Shown here in pieces: positions 34,692-49,098 of a stretch of 64,000 bases of DNA. Made by a program: the position numbers and the translations under genes. The notes below the pieces were generated by a model, which had not been told where the DNA came from, made no database searches, and saw only the letters and a program-made list of their open reading frames with translations. This stretch comes from Lelliottia amnigena (GTDB lineage: Bacteria; Pseudomonadota; Gammaproteobacteria; Enterobacterales; Enterobacteriaceae). Location: positions 2,852,001-2,916,000 of the forward strand of contig LR134135.1 in assembly GCA_900635465.1 (NCBI GenBank). Direction: 5' to 3'. Within the stretch, counting starts at the first letter, position 1. Every line of letters starts with the position of its first letter.

Positions 34692-36989
34692 TTACAGCAG
34701 TTCGAACTCGCCTTTATTCACGCGAGCGGAGTCAACCCCGATAAAGACGTTAAACTTGCCGGCCTCAGCGTCATATTTCATCTGCTGATTCCAGAACTTC
34801 AGCGCGTCGACATCAATTGGGAAGCTGACGGTTTTCGTCTCGCCCGGTTTCAGATCCACTTTTTCGAAGCCGCGCAGCTGCTTCACCGGACGGCTCATCG
34901 ACGCGGTGACGTCCTGAACGTACATCTGGATGACGGTCGCCCCTTCACGTTTACCGGTATTGGTCACTTCCACACTGGCCGTCACTTTTCCGTCACGCTT
35001 CATAGACGATGCTGACATTTTCACGTCGGAAACGTTGAAGGTGGTATAGCTCAGACCGTAACCAAACGGATACAGCGGGCCGTTCGCTTCGTCAAAGTAG
35101 CGTGAGGTGTATTTGTTTGGCTTATCCGCGTTATACGGACGGCCGGTATTGAGATGGCTGTAGTACACCGGGATCTGCCCAACCGAGCGCGGGAAGGACA
35201 TCGGCAGTTTGCCCGATGGGTTGTAATCGCCAAACAGCACATCGGCAATCGCGTTACCGCCTTCAGTACCCGCAAACCAGGTTTCCAGCAGCGCGTCAGC
35301 CTGTTGATCTTCTTTGACCAGCGTCAGCGGACGACCGTTCATCAGCACCAGCACCAGCGGTTTACCGGTGGCTTTCAGCGCAGCAATCAGGTCGCGTTGA
35401 CTTTGTGGAATGTTGATATCCGTGCGGCTGGACGCTTCGTGCGCCATGCCTTGCGCTTCGCCGACGACGGCAACCACCACGTCAGACTGCTTTGCCGCGT
35501 TAACGGCTTCGTCGATCATCGCCTGGGCAGAACGCGGATCAACTTTCACCGCCTCTTCGTACTGATTCAGGAACGTCACGATATCTTTATCGTTGGTGAC
35601 ATTCGCGCCTTTGGCATAAACCACTTTGCCGTTTTCACCCAGCGCGTTTTTAATCCCCGTCAACACGGTAACGGATTGATCGGCTACGCCCGCAGCGGAC
35701 CAGCTCCCCATCACGTCGCGTTTGCTGTCAGCCAGAGGACCAACGACCGCAATGGTGCCCGATTTTTTCAGCGGCAACGTCTCGAGACGGTTTTTCAGCA
35801 GAACCAAACTTTCGCGCGCCACTTCACGGGCATCTTTGCGGTGCAGACGACTTTCCGCGTTGGTATCCGCCGGATCGGAATCTTTTGGTCCCAGATGGCT
35901 GTACGGATCGTTAAACAAGCCCATGTCATATTTTACATTCAGCACATGGCGCGTGGCGTCATCCAGCTCTGCCATCGTCACCTTGCCGGTTTTCACCAGA
36001 TCGGGCAGATATTTGCTGTAATACTCGTCGCTCATGCTCATGTTGATACCGGCTTTGAGCGCCACGCGCACCGCGTCTTCTGGGTCGGACGCCGCACCGT
36101 GCTTAATCAACTCTTTAATCGCGCCGTGATCGGAAACGGTGATGCCTTTAAAGCCCCACTGATCGCGCAGAACATCTTTGAGTAGCCAGGAATCTGAGGT
36201 CGCCGGTGTGCCATTCAAAGAGTTCAGCGCCACCATGACCGCACCGCTACCGGCATCCAGCCCGGCTTTATACGGTGGCATGTAGTCGTTGAAGAGACGC
36301 TGCGGACTCATATCCACGGTGTTGTACTCTTTACCGCCTTCGACTGCGCCATACGCCGCAAAGTGTTTAACGCTGGTCATCACCGAGTAGCGATCCGCCG
36401 GGCTTTTACCCTGCATCGCTTCTACCATGGTTTTGCCCAGGGTCGCGGTGAGGTAGGTATCTTCACCAAACCCTTCTGACGCACGGCCCCAACGCGGATC
36501 GCGGGAGACGTCGACCATAGGCGCCCAGGTCATGTTCAGGCCATCATCCGCCGCTTCATAAGCAGAAATACGCCCAACGGTTCTGACTGCATCCAGATTG
36601 AAAGAGGACGCTAAACCGAGGCTGATAGGGAAAACGGTACGCTGGCCGTGGACGACATCGTAAGCGAAGAACAGAGGAATTTTCAGGCGGCTCAACTGCA
36701 TCACCTGATCCTGCATTTTGCGGATGTCTTCACGGGTCACGGTGTTAAAAATCGCCCCGACCTGACTCTCCTGAATCATGTCGCGAATCGCCTCTTTCGG
36801 GTTATCCGGTCCGACGCTGATCAGACGCAGCTGGCCGATTTTCTCATCGACCGTCATTTTCGTGAGCAATTCGTTGACGAATTTATCGCGTGCTTCCGGG
36901 GTTAACGGGTGATTGCCAAACAGATCTTCAGCGAGCGCGGGTTGCAGCGCCAGACCTACTGCGACAGCTACAGAACAAAGCCATTTCAT
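34692..36989 (-). CDS. bglX: Periplasmic beta-glucosidase BglX
   Basis: Glycoside-hydrolase family 3 enzyme of the periplasm that cleaves beta-linked glucosides. The start at 36989 gives 765 residues, as in E. coli, with a signal peptide MKWLCSVAVAVGLALQPALA (1-20). The nucleophile aspartate lies in GITVSDHGAI near 285, preceded by MTWAPMVDVSRDPRWGR and SVKHFAAYG. The C-terminal fibronectin-III-like domain starts near 660. Single-gene unit divergent from dld. Confidence 0.94.
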   Translation of the reverse strand: MKWLCSVAVAVGLALQPALAEDLFGNHPLTPEARDKFVNELLTKMTVDEKIGQLRLISVGPDNPKEAIRDMIQESQVGAIFNTVTREDIRKMQDQVMQLSRLKIPLFFAYDVVHGQRTVFPISLGLASSFNLDAVRTVGRISAYEAADDGLNMTWAPMVDVSRDPRWGRASEGFGEDTYLTATLGKTMVEAMQGKSPADRYSVMTSVKHFAAYGAVEGGKEYNTVDMSPQRLFNDYMPPYKAGLDAGSGAVMVALNSLNGTPATSDSWLLKDVLRDQWGFKGITVSDHGAIKELIKHGAASDPEDAVRVALKAGINMSMSDEYYSKYLPDLVKTGKVTMAELDDATRHVLNVKYDMGLFNDPYSHLGPKDSDPADTNAESRLHRKDAREVARESLVLLKNRLETLPLKKSGTIAVVGPLADSKRDVMGSWSAAGVADQSVTVLTGIKNALGENGKVVYAKGANVTNDKDIVTFLNQYEEAVKVDPRSAQAMIDEAVNAAKQSDVVVAVVGEAQGMAHEASSRTDINIPQSQRDLIAALKATGKPLVLVLMNGRPLTLVKEDQQADALLETWFAGTEGGNAIADVLFGDYNPSGKLPMSFPRSVGQIPVYYSHLNTGRPYNADKPNKYTSRYFDEANGPLYPFGYGLSYTTFNVSDVKMSASSMKRDGKVTASVEVTNTGKREGATVIQMYVQDVTASMSRPVKQLRGFEKVDLKPGETKTVSFPIDVDALKFWNQQMKYDAEAGKFNVFIGVDSARVNKGEFELL

Positions 36990-37177
36990 GTTGTTGTACT
37001 CTCTCATCATCAACCGCCGGAAAACTCGGCCAGACCGTGCGAAAAGCGCAGTGTGCCACAAACCCTTAAAACGTTGCAGGGTTATTCTCTGATTTTTCTC
37101 GTGAATACTTGTTCGCTTATAAGTTAATCGCGCTATGCTTTACAGCGAGAAATTTGCCCCACCACAAGGAGTGGAAA

Positions 37178-38943
37178 ATGACTTCTGTTCGGACTCAACA
37201 TCACAACGCATTCATTAACGAACTGTCGCGGCTGGTCGGCCACTCGCACCTGCTGACTGACCCGGAAAAAACGGCCCGTTATCGCAAAGGCTTTCGTTCC
37301 GGTCAGGGCGAGGCGCTGGCTGTGGTTTTCCCGGGTACGCTGCTCGACCTGTGGCGCGTGCTGGCGGCCTGCGTCGAAGCCGACAAAATCATTCTGATGC
37401 AGGCGGCGAATACCGGTCTGACAGAGGGCTCCACGCCAAACGGCAATGATTACGACCGCGATATTGTCATTATCAGCACTTTACGCCTGGATAAGCTGCA
37501 TGTGCTGGATAAAGGTGAGCAGGTGCTGGCATACCCTGGCACCACGCTGTATTCACTGGAAAAGGCGCTTAAACCGCTCGGTCGCGAACCGCATTCTGTG
37601 ATTGGTTCATCCTGTATTGGCGCATCGGTGGTCGGTGGGATCTGCAACAACTCTGGCGGTTCGCTGGTGCAGCGCGGGCCGGCTTATACCGAAATGTCGC
37701 TGTACGCGCGCATTGACGAAAACGGCAAGCTCACGCTGGTGAACCATCTGGGTATCAATCTCGGCGTCACGCCAGAACAGATCCTCAGTAAACTTGACGA
37801 CGAGCGCGTCACCGACGCTGACGTTCAGCACGACGGTCGTCACGCCCACGATCATGATTACATTACCCGCGTGCGGGATATCGACGCCGATACCCCGGCG
37901 CGTTACAACGCCGATCCGGATCGTCTGTTTGAATCCTCCGGGTGTGCGGGCAAGCTGGCGGTGTTCGCCGTGCGTCTCGATACCTTCCCGCCGAGAAGAA
38001 ACAGCAGGTCTTTTATATCGGCACCAACCAGCCGGACGTGTTGACGGAAATCCGCCGCCATATTCTGGGTGAATTCGCGAATCTGCCGGTGGCGGGCGAA
38101 TACATGCACCGTGATATTTACGATATCGCTGAGCGCTACGGCAAAGACACCTTCCTGATGATCGACAAGCTCGGCACCGATAAAATGCCGTTCTTCTTCA
38201 CCATGAAAGGCCGCGCCGACGCGATGCTGGGTAAAGTCTCGCTGTTTAAACCGCATTTTACCGATCGTTTTATGCAGAAACTGGGCAACGCGTTCCCGGC
38301 GCATTTACCGCCGCGCATGAAAAGCTGGCGTGATAAATACGAACACCATCTGCTGTTGAAGATGGCGGGCGACGGGATTAATGAAGCGCAAACCTGGCTG
38401 AGTGAATTCTTCAAAACTGCCGAGGGCGATTTCTTTGCCTGTACACCGGAAGAAGGCAGCAAAGCGTTTTTACACCGCTTTGCGGCGGCGGGCGCAGCGA
38501 TTCGCTATCAGGCCGTCCATTCCGAAGAGGTCGAAGACATTCTGGCGCTGGACATTGCCCTGCGTCGTAACGATACGGAATGGTTTGAACAGTTGCCGCC
38601 TGAGATCGACAGCAAGCTGGTGCATAAACTCTATTACGGTCACTTTATGTGCCACGTTTTCCATCAGGATTACATCGTCAAAAAGGGTGTCGATGCGCAT
38701 GCTCTGAAAGACGAAATGCTTGAACTGTTGCGCGTTCGCGGGGCGCAGTACCCTGCTGAACACAATGTTGGTCATTTGTATGAAGCGCCGGACACGCTTA
38801 AGCGTTTTTATCGCGAGAATGATCCAACAAACAGCATGAACCCCGGCATTGGCAAAACGACAAAGCATAAATACTGGCGTGAAGCGGTTACTTCAGACGG
38901 TGGTGATTCGCAAGCCTCTGAACAATCCGTAAAGCCTCACTGA
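37178..38943 (+). pseudogene. dld: Quinone-dependent D-lactate dehydrogenase Dld, frameshifted
   Basis: Peripheral membrane flavoenzyme that oxidises D-lactate to pyruvate and feeds electrons to quinone. The first frame, from the ATG at 37178, has the FAD-binding GSTPNGNDYDRDIVIISTLRLDK near 90 and GASVVGGICNNSGGSL near 150, then is lost after VRLDTF. At 37987-37989 there are three C where four would keep frame; AEKKQQVFYIGTNQ and the rest to NSMNPGIGKT follow in another frame to 38943. Repaired, the protein has 588 residues, with a C-terminus longer than the 571 of E. coli. Confidence 0.88.
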
Positions 38944-38988
38944 AAATATTGTTAAGCGCACATCAATCGTACTAGAGTATCGACACGT

Positions 38989-39017
38989 GCCGGAGAAACG
39001 TTTCTCCGGCTTTTTTC
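38989..39017 (+). terminator. Rho-independent terminator after dld
   Basis: GCCGGAGAAA pairs with TTTCTCCGGC (38989-39010), followed by six T. Confidence 0.92.
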
Positions 39018-39036
39018 TTCCAGGAGAAAGCCCGCC

Positions 39037-39591
39037 ATGTCGGCCGTTGAGATCTTATCTGCGAATGAAGTTGAGGTGCGCGACGCCCAGCCTGACGATG
39101 TCCACGCGATTGCCGCCATCTATGCCTGGCATGTGTTGAACGGTCGCGCCTCGTTTGAAGAAGTCCCTCCCGCTATTGATGAAATTCGCCAGCGCATGCG
39201 CGATATCGCCGCCGAGGGGTTGCCCTGGCTGGTGGCGCTTTATCGTGGTGTGGTGGTGGGTTACTGCTATGCCGCGCTGTATCGCGCTCGCCCTGCCTAT
39301 CGCTATACGCTTGAAGAGTCGATCTATGTCGATGCCAGCGCCACTGGACGCGGTTTTGGCAGCGCGCTGATGGATGCCCTGATTGAACGCTGCGAACAAG
39401 GCCACTGGCGACAAATGATTGCGGTGGTGGGTGACGGGCACAACAATTCAGGCTCTATTCGTCTGCACAAAAAGCATGGCTTTGAAGTGGCCGGACAGCT
39501 CAGAAGCGTGGGCTACAAGAAAGGGAACTGGCGGGATACGCTGATCATGCAGCGTCCACTCAACGACGGTGACTGGACGCTGCCGGAATAG
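39037..39591 (+). CDS. GNAT acetyltransferase, phosphinothricin-acetyltransferase-like
   Basis: A 184-residue cytoplasmic GNAT enzyme of the Pat/MddA type, which acetylates methionine analogues or phosphinothricin-like amino acids. Typical are EVRDAQPDDVHAIAAIYAWHVLNGRASFE near the N-terminus, EESIYVDASATGRGFGSALMDALIE (acetyl-CoA loop, near 93-117) and NNSGSIRLHKKHGFEVAG near 138. AGGAG precedes the ATG. It sits alone between dld and pbpG, is not part of the K-12 order I know, and stops one base before the pbpG stop on the other strand. Confidence 0.85.
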   Translation: MSAVEILSANEVEVRDAQPDDVHAIAAIYAWHVLNGRASFEEVPPAIDEIRQRMRDIAAEGLPWLVALYRGVVVGYCYAALYRARPAYRYTLEESIYVDASATGRGFGSALMDALIERCEQGHWRQMIAVVGDGHNNSGSIRLHKKHGFEVAGQLRSVGYKKGNWRDTLIMQRPLNDGDWTLPE

Positions 39592-40536
39592 TTAATCGTT
39601 TTGCGCGGTTTGTTCACCCGCCGATGACGCTGAGGCCATTTGCGCAGCTTTTTGCTTTTTATAGCTCAACGCTGCCGCCGGTACTGGCTGGGCTTTACCG
39701 GTTTCAATCCAGGTCCGTAGACGGCTGGCATCGGCAAAGTGGGTGTATTTACCAAAGGCATCCATCACCACCAGCGCCACCGGTTTACCGTTGAACACAG
39801 TACGCATCACCAGACAGTGACCCGCCGCATTGGTAAAGCCCGTTTTGGTTAACTGAATATTCCAGTTCTCCCGATAAACCAGATGGTTAGTATTGCGGAA
39901 CGGCAGCGTGTAAGCCGGATTCGCAAACGTGGCCATCTCTTCACGCGTGGTGCTGAGCTGTCCGATCAGCGGATACTGCTTGCTGGCGATCAGCATTTGG
40001 GTCAGATCGCGCGCGGTCGACACGTTATGGATCGACAGACCCGTCGGCTCCACAAAACGCGTATTCTTCATCCCCAGTGATTTCGCTTTCGCGTTCATCG
40101 CGCGAATAAACGCGTCGTAACCGCCAGGATAATGATGTGCCAGGCTCGCTGCCGCACGGTTTTCCGAGGACATCAATGCCAGCAGCAGCATATTTTTACG
40201 GCTGATTTCGCTGTTCAAACGCACGCGAGAGTAAATCCCCTTCATTTCCGGCGTCTGGCTGATATCGACCTTGAGTTTCTCATCCAGCGGCAGTCGTGCA
40301 TCCAGCACCACCATCGCGGTCATTAATTTGGTAATTGAGGCAATCGGACGCACCAGATCCGGGTGACTGGAATAGATCACTTTGTTGGTGTTCAGATCGA
40401 CAATCATCGCGCTACCCGAAGCAATTTCCGGTTGAGCGGCAGTCGTCAGTGCAGGTGTTTTCGCGATCGCAGGTACGGCAACGGGCGCCGCCAGGATCAG
40501 CGCAAGGCTAAGTAATGAGACTCGGAATTTCAGCAT
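39592..40536 (-). CDS. pbpG: D-alanyl-D-alanine endopeptidase (PBP7)
   Basis: Periplasmic low-molecular-weight penicillin-binding protein that cuts peptidoglycan cross-links. 314 residues with a signal peptide (1-25). The serine-peptidase motifs are SITK near 68-71, SEN near 125 and KTG near 210 ([10 protein letters not shown]). It matches E. coli PbpG (310) throughout. Abuts the GNAT gene tail to tail, with no spacer for a separate terminator. Confidence 0.94.
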   Translation of the reverse strand: MLKFRVSLLSLALILAAPVAVPAIAKTPALTTAAQPEIASGSAMIVDLNTNKVIYSSHPDLVRPIASITKLMTAMVVLDARLPLDEKLKVDISQTPEMKGIYSRVRLNSEISRKNMLLLALMSSENRAAASLAHHYPGGYDAFIRAMNAKAKSLGMKNTRFVEPTGLSIHNVSTARDLTQMLIASKQYPLIGQLSTTREEMATFANPAYTLPFRNTNHLVYRENWNIQLTKTGFTNAAGHCLVMRTVFNGKPVALVVMDAFGKYTHFADASRLRTWIETGKAQPVPAAALSYKKQKAAQMASASSAGEQTAQND

Positions 40537-40672
40537 GGGGGAAACTTCTGATAATTATTCATGCACGTTATGACGTACGCCTCCTGTGAAAACGCGCGGA
40601 CACAGGCTGGCAAAGGCATCATAGCGGTGCCGGGCGCATGTCGCCAGCGAAGAATCGTGAACAGATGCTGTA

Positions 40673-40694
40673 TTGCTGGCATTTACGCCAGCAA
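40673..40694 (-). terminator. Stem-loop after yohC
   Basis: TTGCTGGC (40673-40680) pairs perfectly with GCCAGCAA (40687-40694), ten bases beyond the yohC stop. No T run follows. Confidence 0.65.
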
Positions 40695-40704
40695 TGCATT
40701 CAGG

Positions 40705-41292
40705 TTAGAACAGTCGATAGCCGTAACCCCACAGGATCACCGTCAGCGCCAGCAAGGCCTCTAGCACCAGCACCCCGATAGCCAGCGTCGATCCCGAGAA
40801 ACTTAACCCTTCCTCTTTATTAATATTCAGGAAGGTCGGGATACCGACAAACAGCAGATAACCGGTGTAAAACAGCGCAAGAGTGCCGACAAGCGCGCAC
40901 AGCCAGACCAGCGGATACAGCGCCACGATGCCGCTCATAAACAGCGGTGTTGCCACGTAACCTGCGAAAACCATACACAGCGTCAATGATGGGCGCTGCG
41001 GATAGTTACGCGCCATCCAGTAAATGACACGCCCCATGATCGCCACACCTGCGAGCATGATGCCGTAGAAGATCACCGCAAGTGCCAGGCCGGTCACCCA
41101 CGACAGTTTTACGATGTTGCCATCGCCAAAATTCCAGCCGATTTGCGTGGTACCAATAAAAGCGCATATCACCGGGACTGCCGCCATGAGCAGGACATGG
41201 TGCGTGTAATGGTGCGCGACCGTTTCGTTCTCACTTCTGATAACGTGCATTTCACGATTGGGATGGGAAAAAAGGCCCCAGACATGGTTCAT
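40705..41292 (-). CDS. yohC: Yip1-domain inner-membrane protein YohC
   Basis: A 195-residue inner-membrane protein, the same length as E. coli YohC, with about five transmembrane helices between residues 28 and 190 and a conserved cytoplasmic start NHVWGLFSHPNREMHVIRSENE. Belongs to the Yip1 family; its role in bacteria is unknown. Divergent from yohD with about 175 bases between. Confidence 0.92.
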   Translation of the reverse strand: MNHVWGLFSHPNREMHVIRSENETVAHHYTHHVLLMAAVPVICAFIGTTQIGWNFGDGNIVKLSWVTGLALAVIFYGIMLAGVAIMGRVIYWMARNYPQRPSLTLCMVFAGYVATPLFMSGIVALYPLVWLCALVGTLALFYTGYLLFVGIPTFLNINKEEGLSFSGSTLAIGVLVLEALLALTVILWGYGYRLF

Positions 41293-41467
41293 ACAGCCCC
41301 CTCATTGTCAGCCCGCAAGCGATACTGTCAGTATAATGCAGGGTTTCGATTATTTTATGTACAGCCTAAAAAAAGGCCACGGAGACGAAACGGCGTTGGT
41401 TGCGACACCATTAATTGACAGGGTGTATGATTAAAGCGGGTTCACTGAGGGAGACTATGCTTACCTT

Positions 41468-42034
41468 ATGGATATCAATAATCTAATTGAACAGTACGGA
41501 TATGTTGCCCTGGTGATTGGTAGCGTGGCAGAAGGCGAAACCATTACCCTGCTTGGCGGCGTGGCGGCCCATCAGGGATTGCTGCGCTTCCCGCTGGTGG
41601 TTGCCGCTGTCGCGCTAGGCGGCATGATTGGCGATCAGTTGCTTTATCTGCTGGGATTACGCTTCGGCCCTGCGCTTTTAAAACGTTTTAAGAAACATCA
41701 AAAGAAGATTAATCGCGCGCAGCGCCTGATTCAGCGCCACCCTTATTTATTCGTTATCGGAACGCGGTTTATGTACGGGTTTCGCATCATCGGTCCGTTG
41801 CTGATTGGTGCCAGCCGACTGTCGCCGAAAATCTTCCTGCCGCTCAATATCATCGGCGCCATCGCCTGGGCGTTGATTTTCACCTCGCTGGGATACGTTG
41901 GCGGCGAAGTGATTGGCCCATGGCTGCACGATCTCGATCAGCATTTGAAACACTGGATTTGGGTGATAGTGATTGCCGTGGCGGTCATTGCGGTGCGGCT
42001 GTGGCTGAAATACCGGGACAAAAAGCGAGAGTAA
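41468..42034 (+). CDS. yohD: DedA-family membrane protein YohD
   Basis: A 188-residue inner-membrane protein of the DedA (SNARE-associated) family, thought to move undecaprenyl phosphate or other lipids across the membrane. It shows EGETITLLGGVAAHQG near 22-37, GGMIGDQLLYLLG, the family motif with acid and arginines GTRFMYGFRIIGPLLIGASRL near 97-117, and a final helix near 160-180. Followed by the CCCTCTCC palindrome and convergent with yohF. Confidence 0.93.
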   Translation: MDINNLIEQYGYVALVIGSVAEGETITLLGGVAAHQGLLRFPLVVAAVALGGMIGDQLLYLLGLRFGPALLKRFKKHQKKINRAQRLIQRHPYLFVIGTRFMYGFRIIGPLLIGASRLSPKIFLPLNIIGAIAWALIFTSLGYVGGEVIGPWLHDLDQHLKHWIWVIVIAVAVIAVRLWLKYRDKKRE

Positions 42035-42053
42035 ATCAGCAGGGTGACGTCAT

Positions 42054-42076
42054 CCCCTCTCCCGATGAGAGAGGGG
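42054..42076. terminator. CCCCTCTC palindromic repeat between yohD and yohF
   Basis: CCCCTCTC (42054-42061) pairs with GAGAGGGG (42069-42076) between two convergent genes. Another copy of the repeat at 140-160. Confidence 0.65.
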
Positions 42077-42082
42077 AAGATA

Positions 42083-42856
42083 TTACTCTGCCGGTTTAAA
42101 TTGCGGGTTTGCGATCATGAATCCCCCATCGACAATAAAAGATTGTCCGGTGGTGTAGCTGGCGTCGGTGTCGCAGAGCCAGGCCACCATGCTGGCGATC
42201 TCTTTGGTGTGCCCCGGGCGTCCGAGCGGGATTTCTGGCATTGATCCCTCTTCGACTTCGCTGTCATCCATGTCGTTCATCGGCGTGGCTATCGCCCCAG
42301 GCGCGACGGCGTTGACCAGAATGTTATGCTGCACCAGTTCCATTGCCATCGATTTGGTTAATCCCCCCAGCGCGTGTTTAGCCGCCGTGTAGGCGCTGGC
42401 ATCAGGCAGCGGCGTGTGTTCATGCACGGACGTAATGTTGACGATCCGCCCGCCCCGCCCCTGCTTCACCATCTGCCTCGCGGCAATTTGCGAGCACAAA
42501 AACGCCCCATCCACATCGACGGTGAATATTGACCGCCAGTCGTCAAATGCCATATCCAGAAACGGCGCTTTGGTCATTGCCCCGGCGTTGTTTACCAGCA
42601 CATCCAGGCGACCAAACCGGGCGATGAGTGATTCGATCGCCTTCGCGCCCTGCGGAAGTTCGCTTAGATCCAGCTGGATAGCTTCGGCGCGCTGACCCCG
42701 TGCCTCAATTTCACGGCAGGTTTTCAGCGCCCCGTCTTCATCGGAATGCCAGGTCACACCAATGTCAAAGCCACGTTCAGCCAACATCAACGCCGTGGTT
42801 TTGCCTATCCCTGAATCTGATGCGGTCACAATTGCGACGCGATTTGCTGCTGCCAT
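42083..42856 (-). CDS. yohF: Short-chain dehydrogenase/reductase YohF
   Basis: NAD(P)-dependent oxidoreductase with a Rossmann fold, 257 residues. The cofactor motif is TASDSGIGK near 11-19, NNAGAM near 90, the catalytic serine in NITSVHEH and the YxxxK pair in SAYTAAKHALGG near 155-166; the C-terminus IVDGGFM is typical. The ATG at 42856 has GGAGG five bases upstream; a longer frame would add seven residues. E. coli YohF has 253. Substrate unknown. Confidence 0.92.
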   Translation of the reverse strand: MAAANRVAIVTASDSGIGKTTALMLAERGFDIGVTWHSDEDGALKTCREIEARGQRAEAIQLDLSELPQGAKAIESLIARFGRLDVLVNNAGAMTKAPFLDMAFDDWRSIFTVDVDGAFLCSQIAARQMVKQGRGGRIVNITSVHEHTPLPDASAYTAAKHALGGLTKSMAMELVQHNILVNAVAPGAIATPMNDMDDSEVEEGSMPEIPLGRPGHTKEIASMVAWLCDTDASYTTGQSFIVDGGFMIANPQFKPAE

Positions 42857-42907
42857 ACTCACCTCCGGAGAAATCACAAAGAGTTAAGTATAGATAATGC
42901 TCACTGA

Positions 42908-44326
42908 TTAACTCTGGTGATAACCGCCGCCCAGTGCCGCCGTCAGTTGAAGCGTCGCATCGACATATTGCCCCTTCAGCGCCAGACCGGCGATGCGCTC
43001 CTGCAACGCCGGGATCTTCGCTTCGCTGACGCGCGACCCGGCAATGATCCCGGCGTTAAAACGGGCCTGCGCGAGCGCAACCACGCGCGCGGCATCGGCT
43101 TCGACATGTTGCTGTTGCTGATTTTTGTGCATCAGTGTTTCGACTTCACTGGCGGCATGTTCAACCTGATTTACCGCGTCAATCACGGCCTTATTGTAAT
43201 TTGCCACGCTCAGATTACTTTGCGCCTGGACGATATCCAGACTGGCGTTGAGCCTGCCGCTGTCGAAAATCGGCAGCGTCAGCCCGGCCGTGACGCCCAT
43301 TTGCTGTGCTGATGAACGAAATAAATCGCTTAAGTGCAGCGCATCCTGTTGCAGGAAGGCCATCAAATTTATATCTGGGTAATAGGCCGCCTTTGCGGCA
43401 TCAACTTCACTGAGCGACGATTCGATATACCAGTGCGCCTCCTGAAGATCGGGACGGCGGGCCAGCAGTTCATAGCCCAGCGTCGCAGGCAGAGAGGCCT
43501 CCACCGTCGGCAGTGAGTGCGGTTTTAATACGATTGCTGAAGAGTGGGTGAGAGCCCGCAGGCGGGCTTCAATGGTTTTCATTTTGCCGTTCACTTCCGC
43601 CAGGCGTTCATCCGTTTTACTGGCGTTAATGTCTGTCTCCACCCCTTCCACGGACGACGTGATGCCGTTCTTATACAGCTCGCGATCGGCACCAATGATA
43701 TTGCCTTGCTCTTTTTTGATCGCCACCAGTACCTGTTCCATCGCGTTCTGCGTCTGCCACTCCCAGTAAAGGCGGGCAACGCTGCTCGCGAGCAATTGCC
43801 GGGTTTGTTCCATCTCGGCTTTCTGCGCATTCACTTTGCCAATGCGAGCCTCAACCCGATCGCGATTTTTCCCCCACAGATCCAAATCCCATCCGGCGGT
43901 TAAGCCAAGCGTACCGTTGGTGTACCACGGGCCCGTCGTGCCTGCGGCCGGGTCGGTAGTGGCAAAGGGCCCCATTAATCCTTCTGCCGACATTTTTTGC
44001 CGCTCGGCATTCGCAGAGAAATCAAGCTGAGGACCCTCCGCCGCTGCGGCCAGCTTTGCCTGTGCCTCCGCCAGCGCAATGCGTTGACGCGCAATCTGCA
44101 TATCCGGTGCATCGGCCTGAGCCTGAGCGATCAGCGAATCCAGCTGTGGGTCGTTGTACGCTTTCCACCACGAGTTTTGTGGCCACGAGTTTTGCGCCAG
44201 CTGAGTGTTGATTTTTGTTGCCGGAATAAACTGCGCCAGCGATGCCGACGTGTCGTGATGCGGAGCACACGCGACAATCGTGAAAGCGAGAGGCAAGCTT
44301 AAAGAGAAAATAATTGAACGTTTCAT
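42908..44326 (-). CDS. mdtQ: Outer-membrane efflux lipoprotein MdtQ (TolC/NodT family)
   Basis: Outer-membrane channel component of tripartite efflux, 472 residues from the ATG at 44326. The signal peptide ends IVAC, a lipobox with lipidated C20. Two outer-membrane-factor repeats are visible (PDMQIARQRIALAEAQAKL near 82 and DIVQAQSNLSVANYNKAVIDAVNQVEHAASEV in the second half), plus GITSSVEGVETDINASKT. In E. coli K-12 this gene is broken; here it reads through. No inner-membrane pump or adaptor gene is adjacent. Confidence 0.92.
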   Translation of the reverse strand: MKRSIIFSLSLPLAFTIVACAPHHDTSASLAQFIPATKINTQLAQNSWPQNSWWKAYNDPQLDSLIAQAQADAPDMQIARQRIALAEAQAKLAAAAEGPQLDFSANAERQKMSAEGLMGPFATTDPAAGTTGPWYTNGTLGLTAGWDLDLWGKNRDRVEARIGKVNAQKAEMEQTRQLLASSVARLYWEWQTQNAMEQVLVAIKKEQGNIIGADRELYKNGITSSVEGVETDINASKTDERLAEVNGKMKTIEARLRALTHSSAIVLKPHSLPTVEASLPATLGYELLARRPDLQEAHWYIESSLSEVDAAKAAYYPDINLMAFLQQDALHLSDLFRSSAQQMGVTAGLTLPIFDSGRLNASLDIVQAQSNLSVANYNKAVIDAVNQVEHAASEVETLMHKNQQQQHVEADAARVVALAQARFNAGIIAGSRVSEAKIPALQERIAGLALKGQYVDATLQLTAALGGGYHQS

Positions 44327-44546
44327 TACGCCATTCACATAAAAAGAAAGGCGCAAATTACGCTGGATGCTTTACTTTTTTTTAGTAACCCGTGGCAACC
44401 CGCAATTTGTCATACATTCACATAACCAGAAAAATATACACCCGCTAAATTGATGAAAATTCATTATTTATGGCAGTTATAAGTCTACTTTTCTTTCGGG
44501 CTGCTACACTTTATTTACTTAAGCTCATTTGGCGAGGGAGAAGGGA

Positions 44547-44630
44547 ATGAAGATTTTACTGTGGGTAATTCTGATTATTTTCTTGATTGGTTTGCTGGTC
44601 GTGACGGGCGTCTTTAAGATGATTTTCTGA
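44547..44630 (+). CDS. yohP: Tiny inner-membrane protein YohP
   Basis: A 27-residue protein, MKILLWVILIIFLIGLLVV then TGVFKMIF, nearly identical to E. coli YohP. It is essentially one transmembrane helix with a short positively charged end. GAGGGAGAAGGG precedes the ATG as a strong ribosome site. In E. coli its mRNA is itself targeted to the membrane. Downstream is a strong palindrome. Confidence 0.92.
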   Translation: MKILLWVILIIFLIGLLVVTGVFKMIF

Positions 44631-44637
44631 TGATTTT

Positions 44638-44664
44638 GCCCGTCAGGTATTGCGCCTGACGGGC
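44638..44664. terminator. Stem-loop between yohP and the phospho-beta-glucosidase gene
   Basis: GCCCGTCAGG (44638-44647) pairs perfectly with CCTGACGGGC (44655-44664) between convergent genes. Tail T run absent. Confidence 0.75.
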
Positions 44665-44675
44665 ACGTCCTACGT

Positions 44676-46085
<1,410 letters not shown>

Positions 46086-46088
46086 TTA

Positions 46089-48995
<2,907 letters not shown>

Positions 48996-49049
48996 AGTTT
49001 TGTCACTCTATCACTTTCATTCATGGCCTCAATGCGTCACGAGTAAAAA

Positions 49050-49065
49050 TGTGATTTAGATCGAG
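49050..49065 (-). promoter_or_regulatory. Candidate CRP site upstream of the beta-glucoside operon
   Basis: TGTGA-TTTAGA-TCGAG matches the left CRP half exactly and the right half (TCACA) in three of five positions. It lies upstream of the first RAT, where E. coli bgl also has a CRP site. Confidence 0.45.
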
Positions 49066-49098
49066 ATTAGTATCGCCGGAAAGACGGGGGGATCCGTT

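Noticed and set aside
35154..36185. 343-codon open frame on the plus strand inside bglX
   Set aside because: It is antisense to a well-conserved 765-residue enzyme, has no recognisable domain and rich His/Arg/Gln content typical of reverse-frame shadows.
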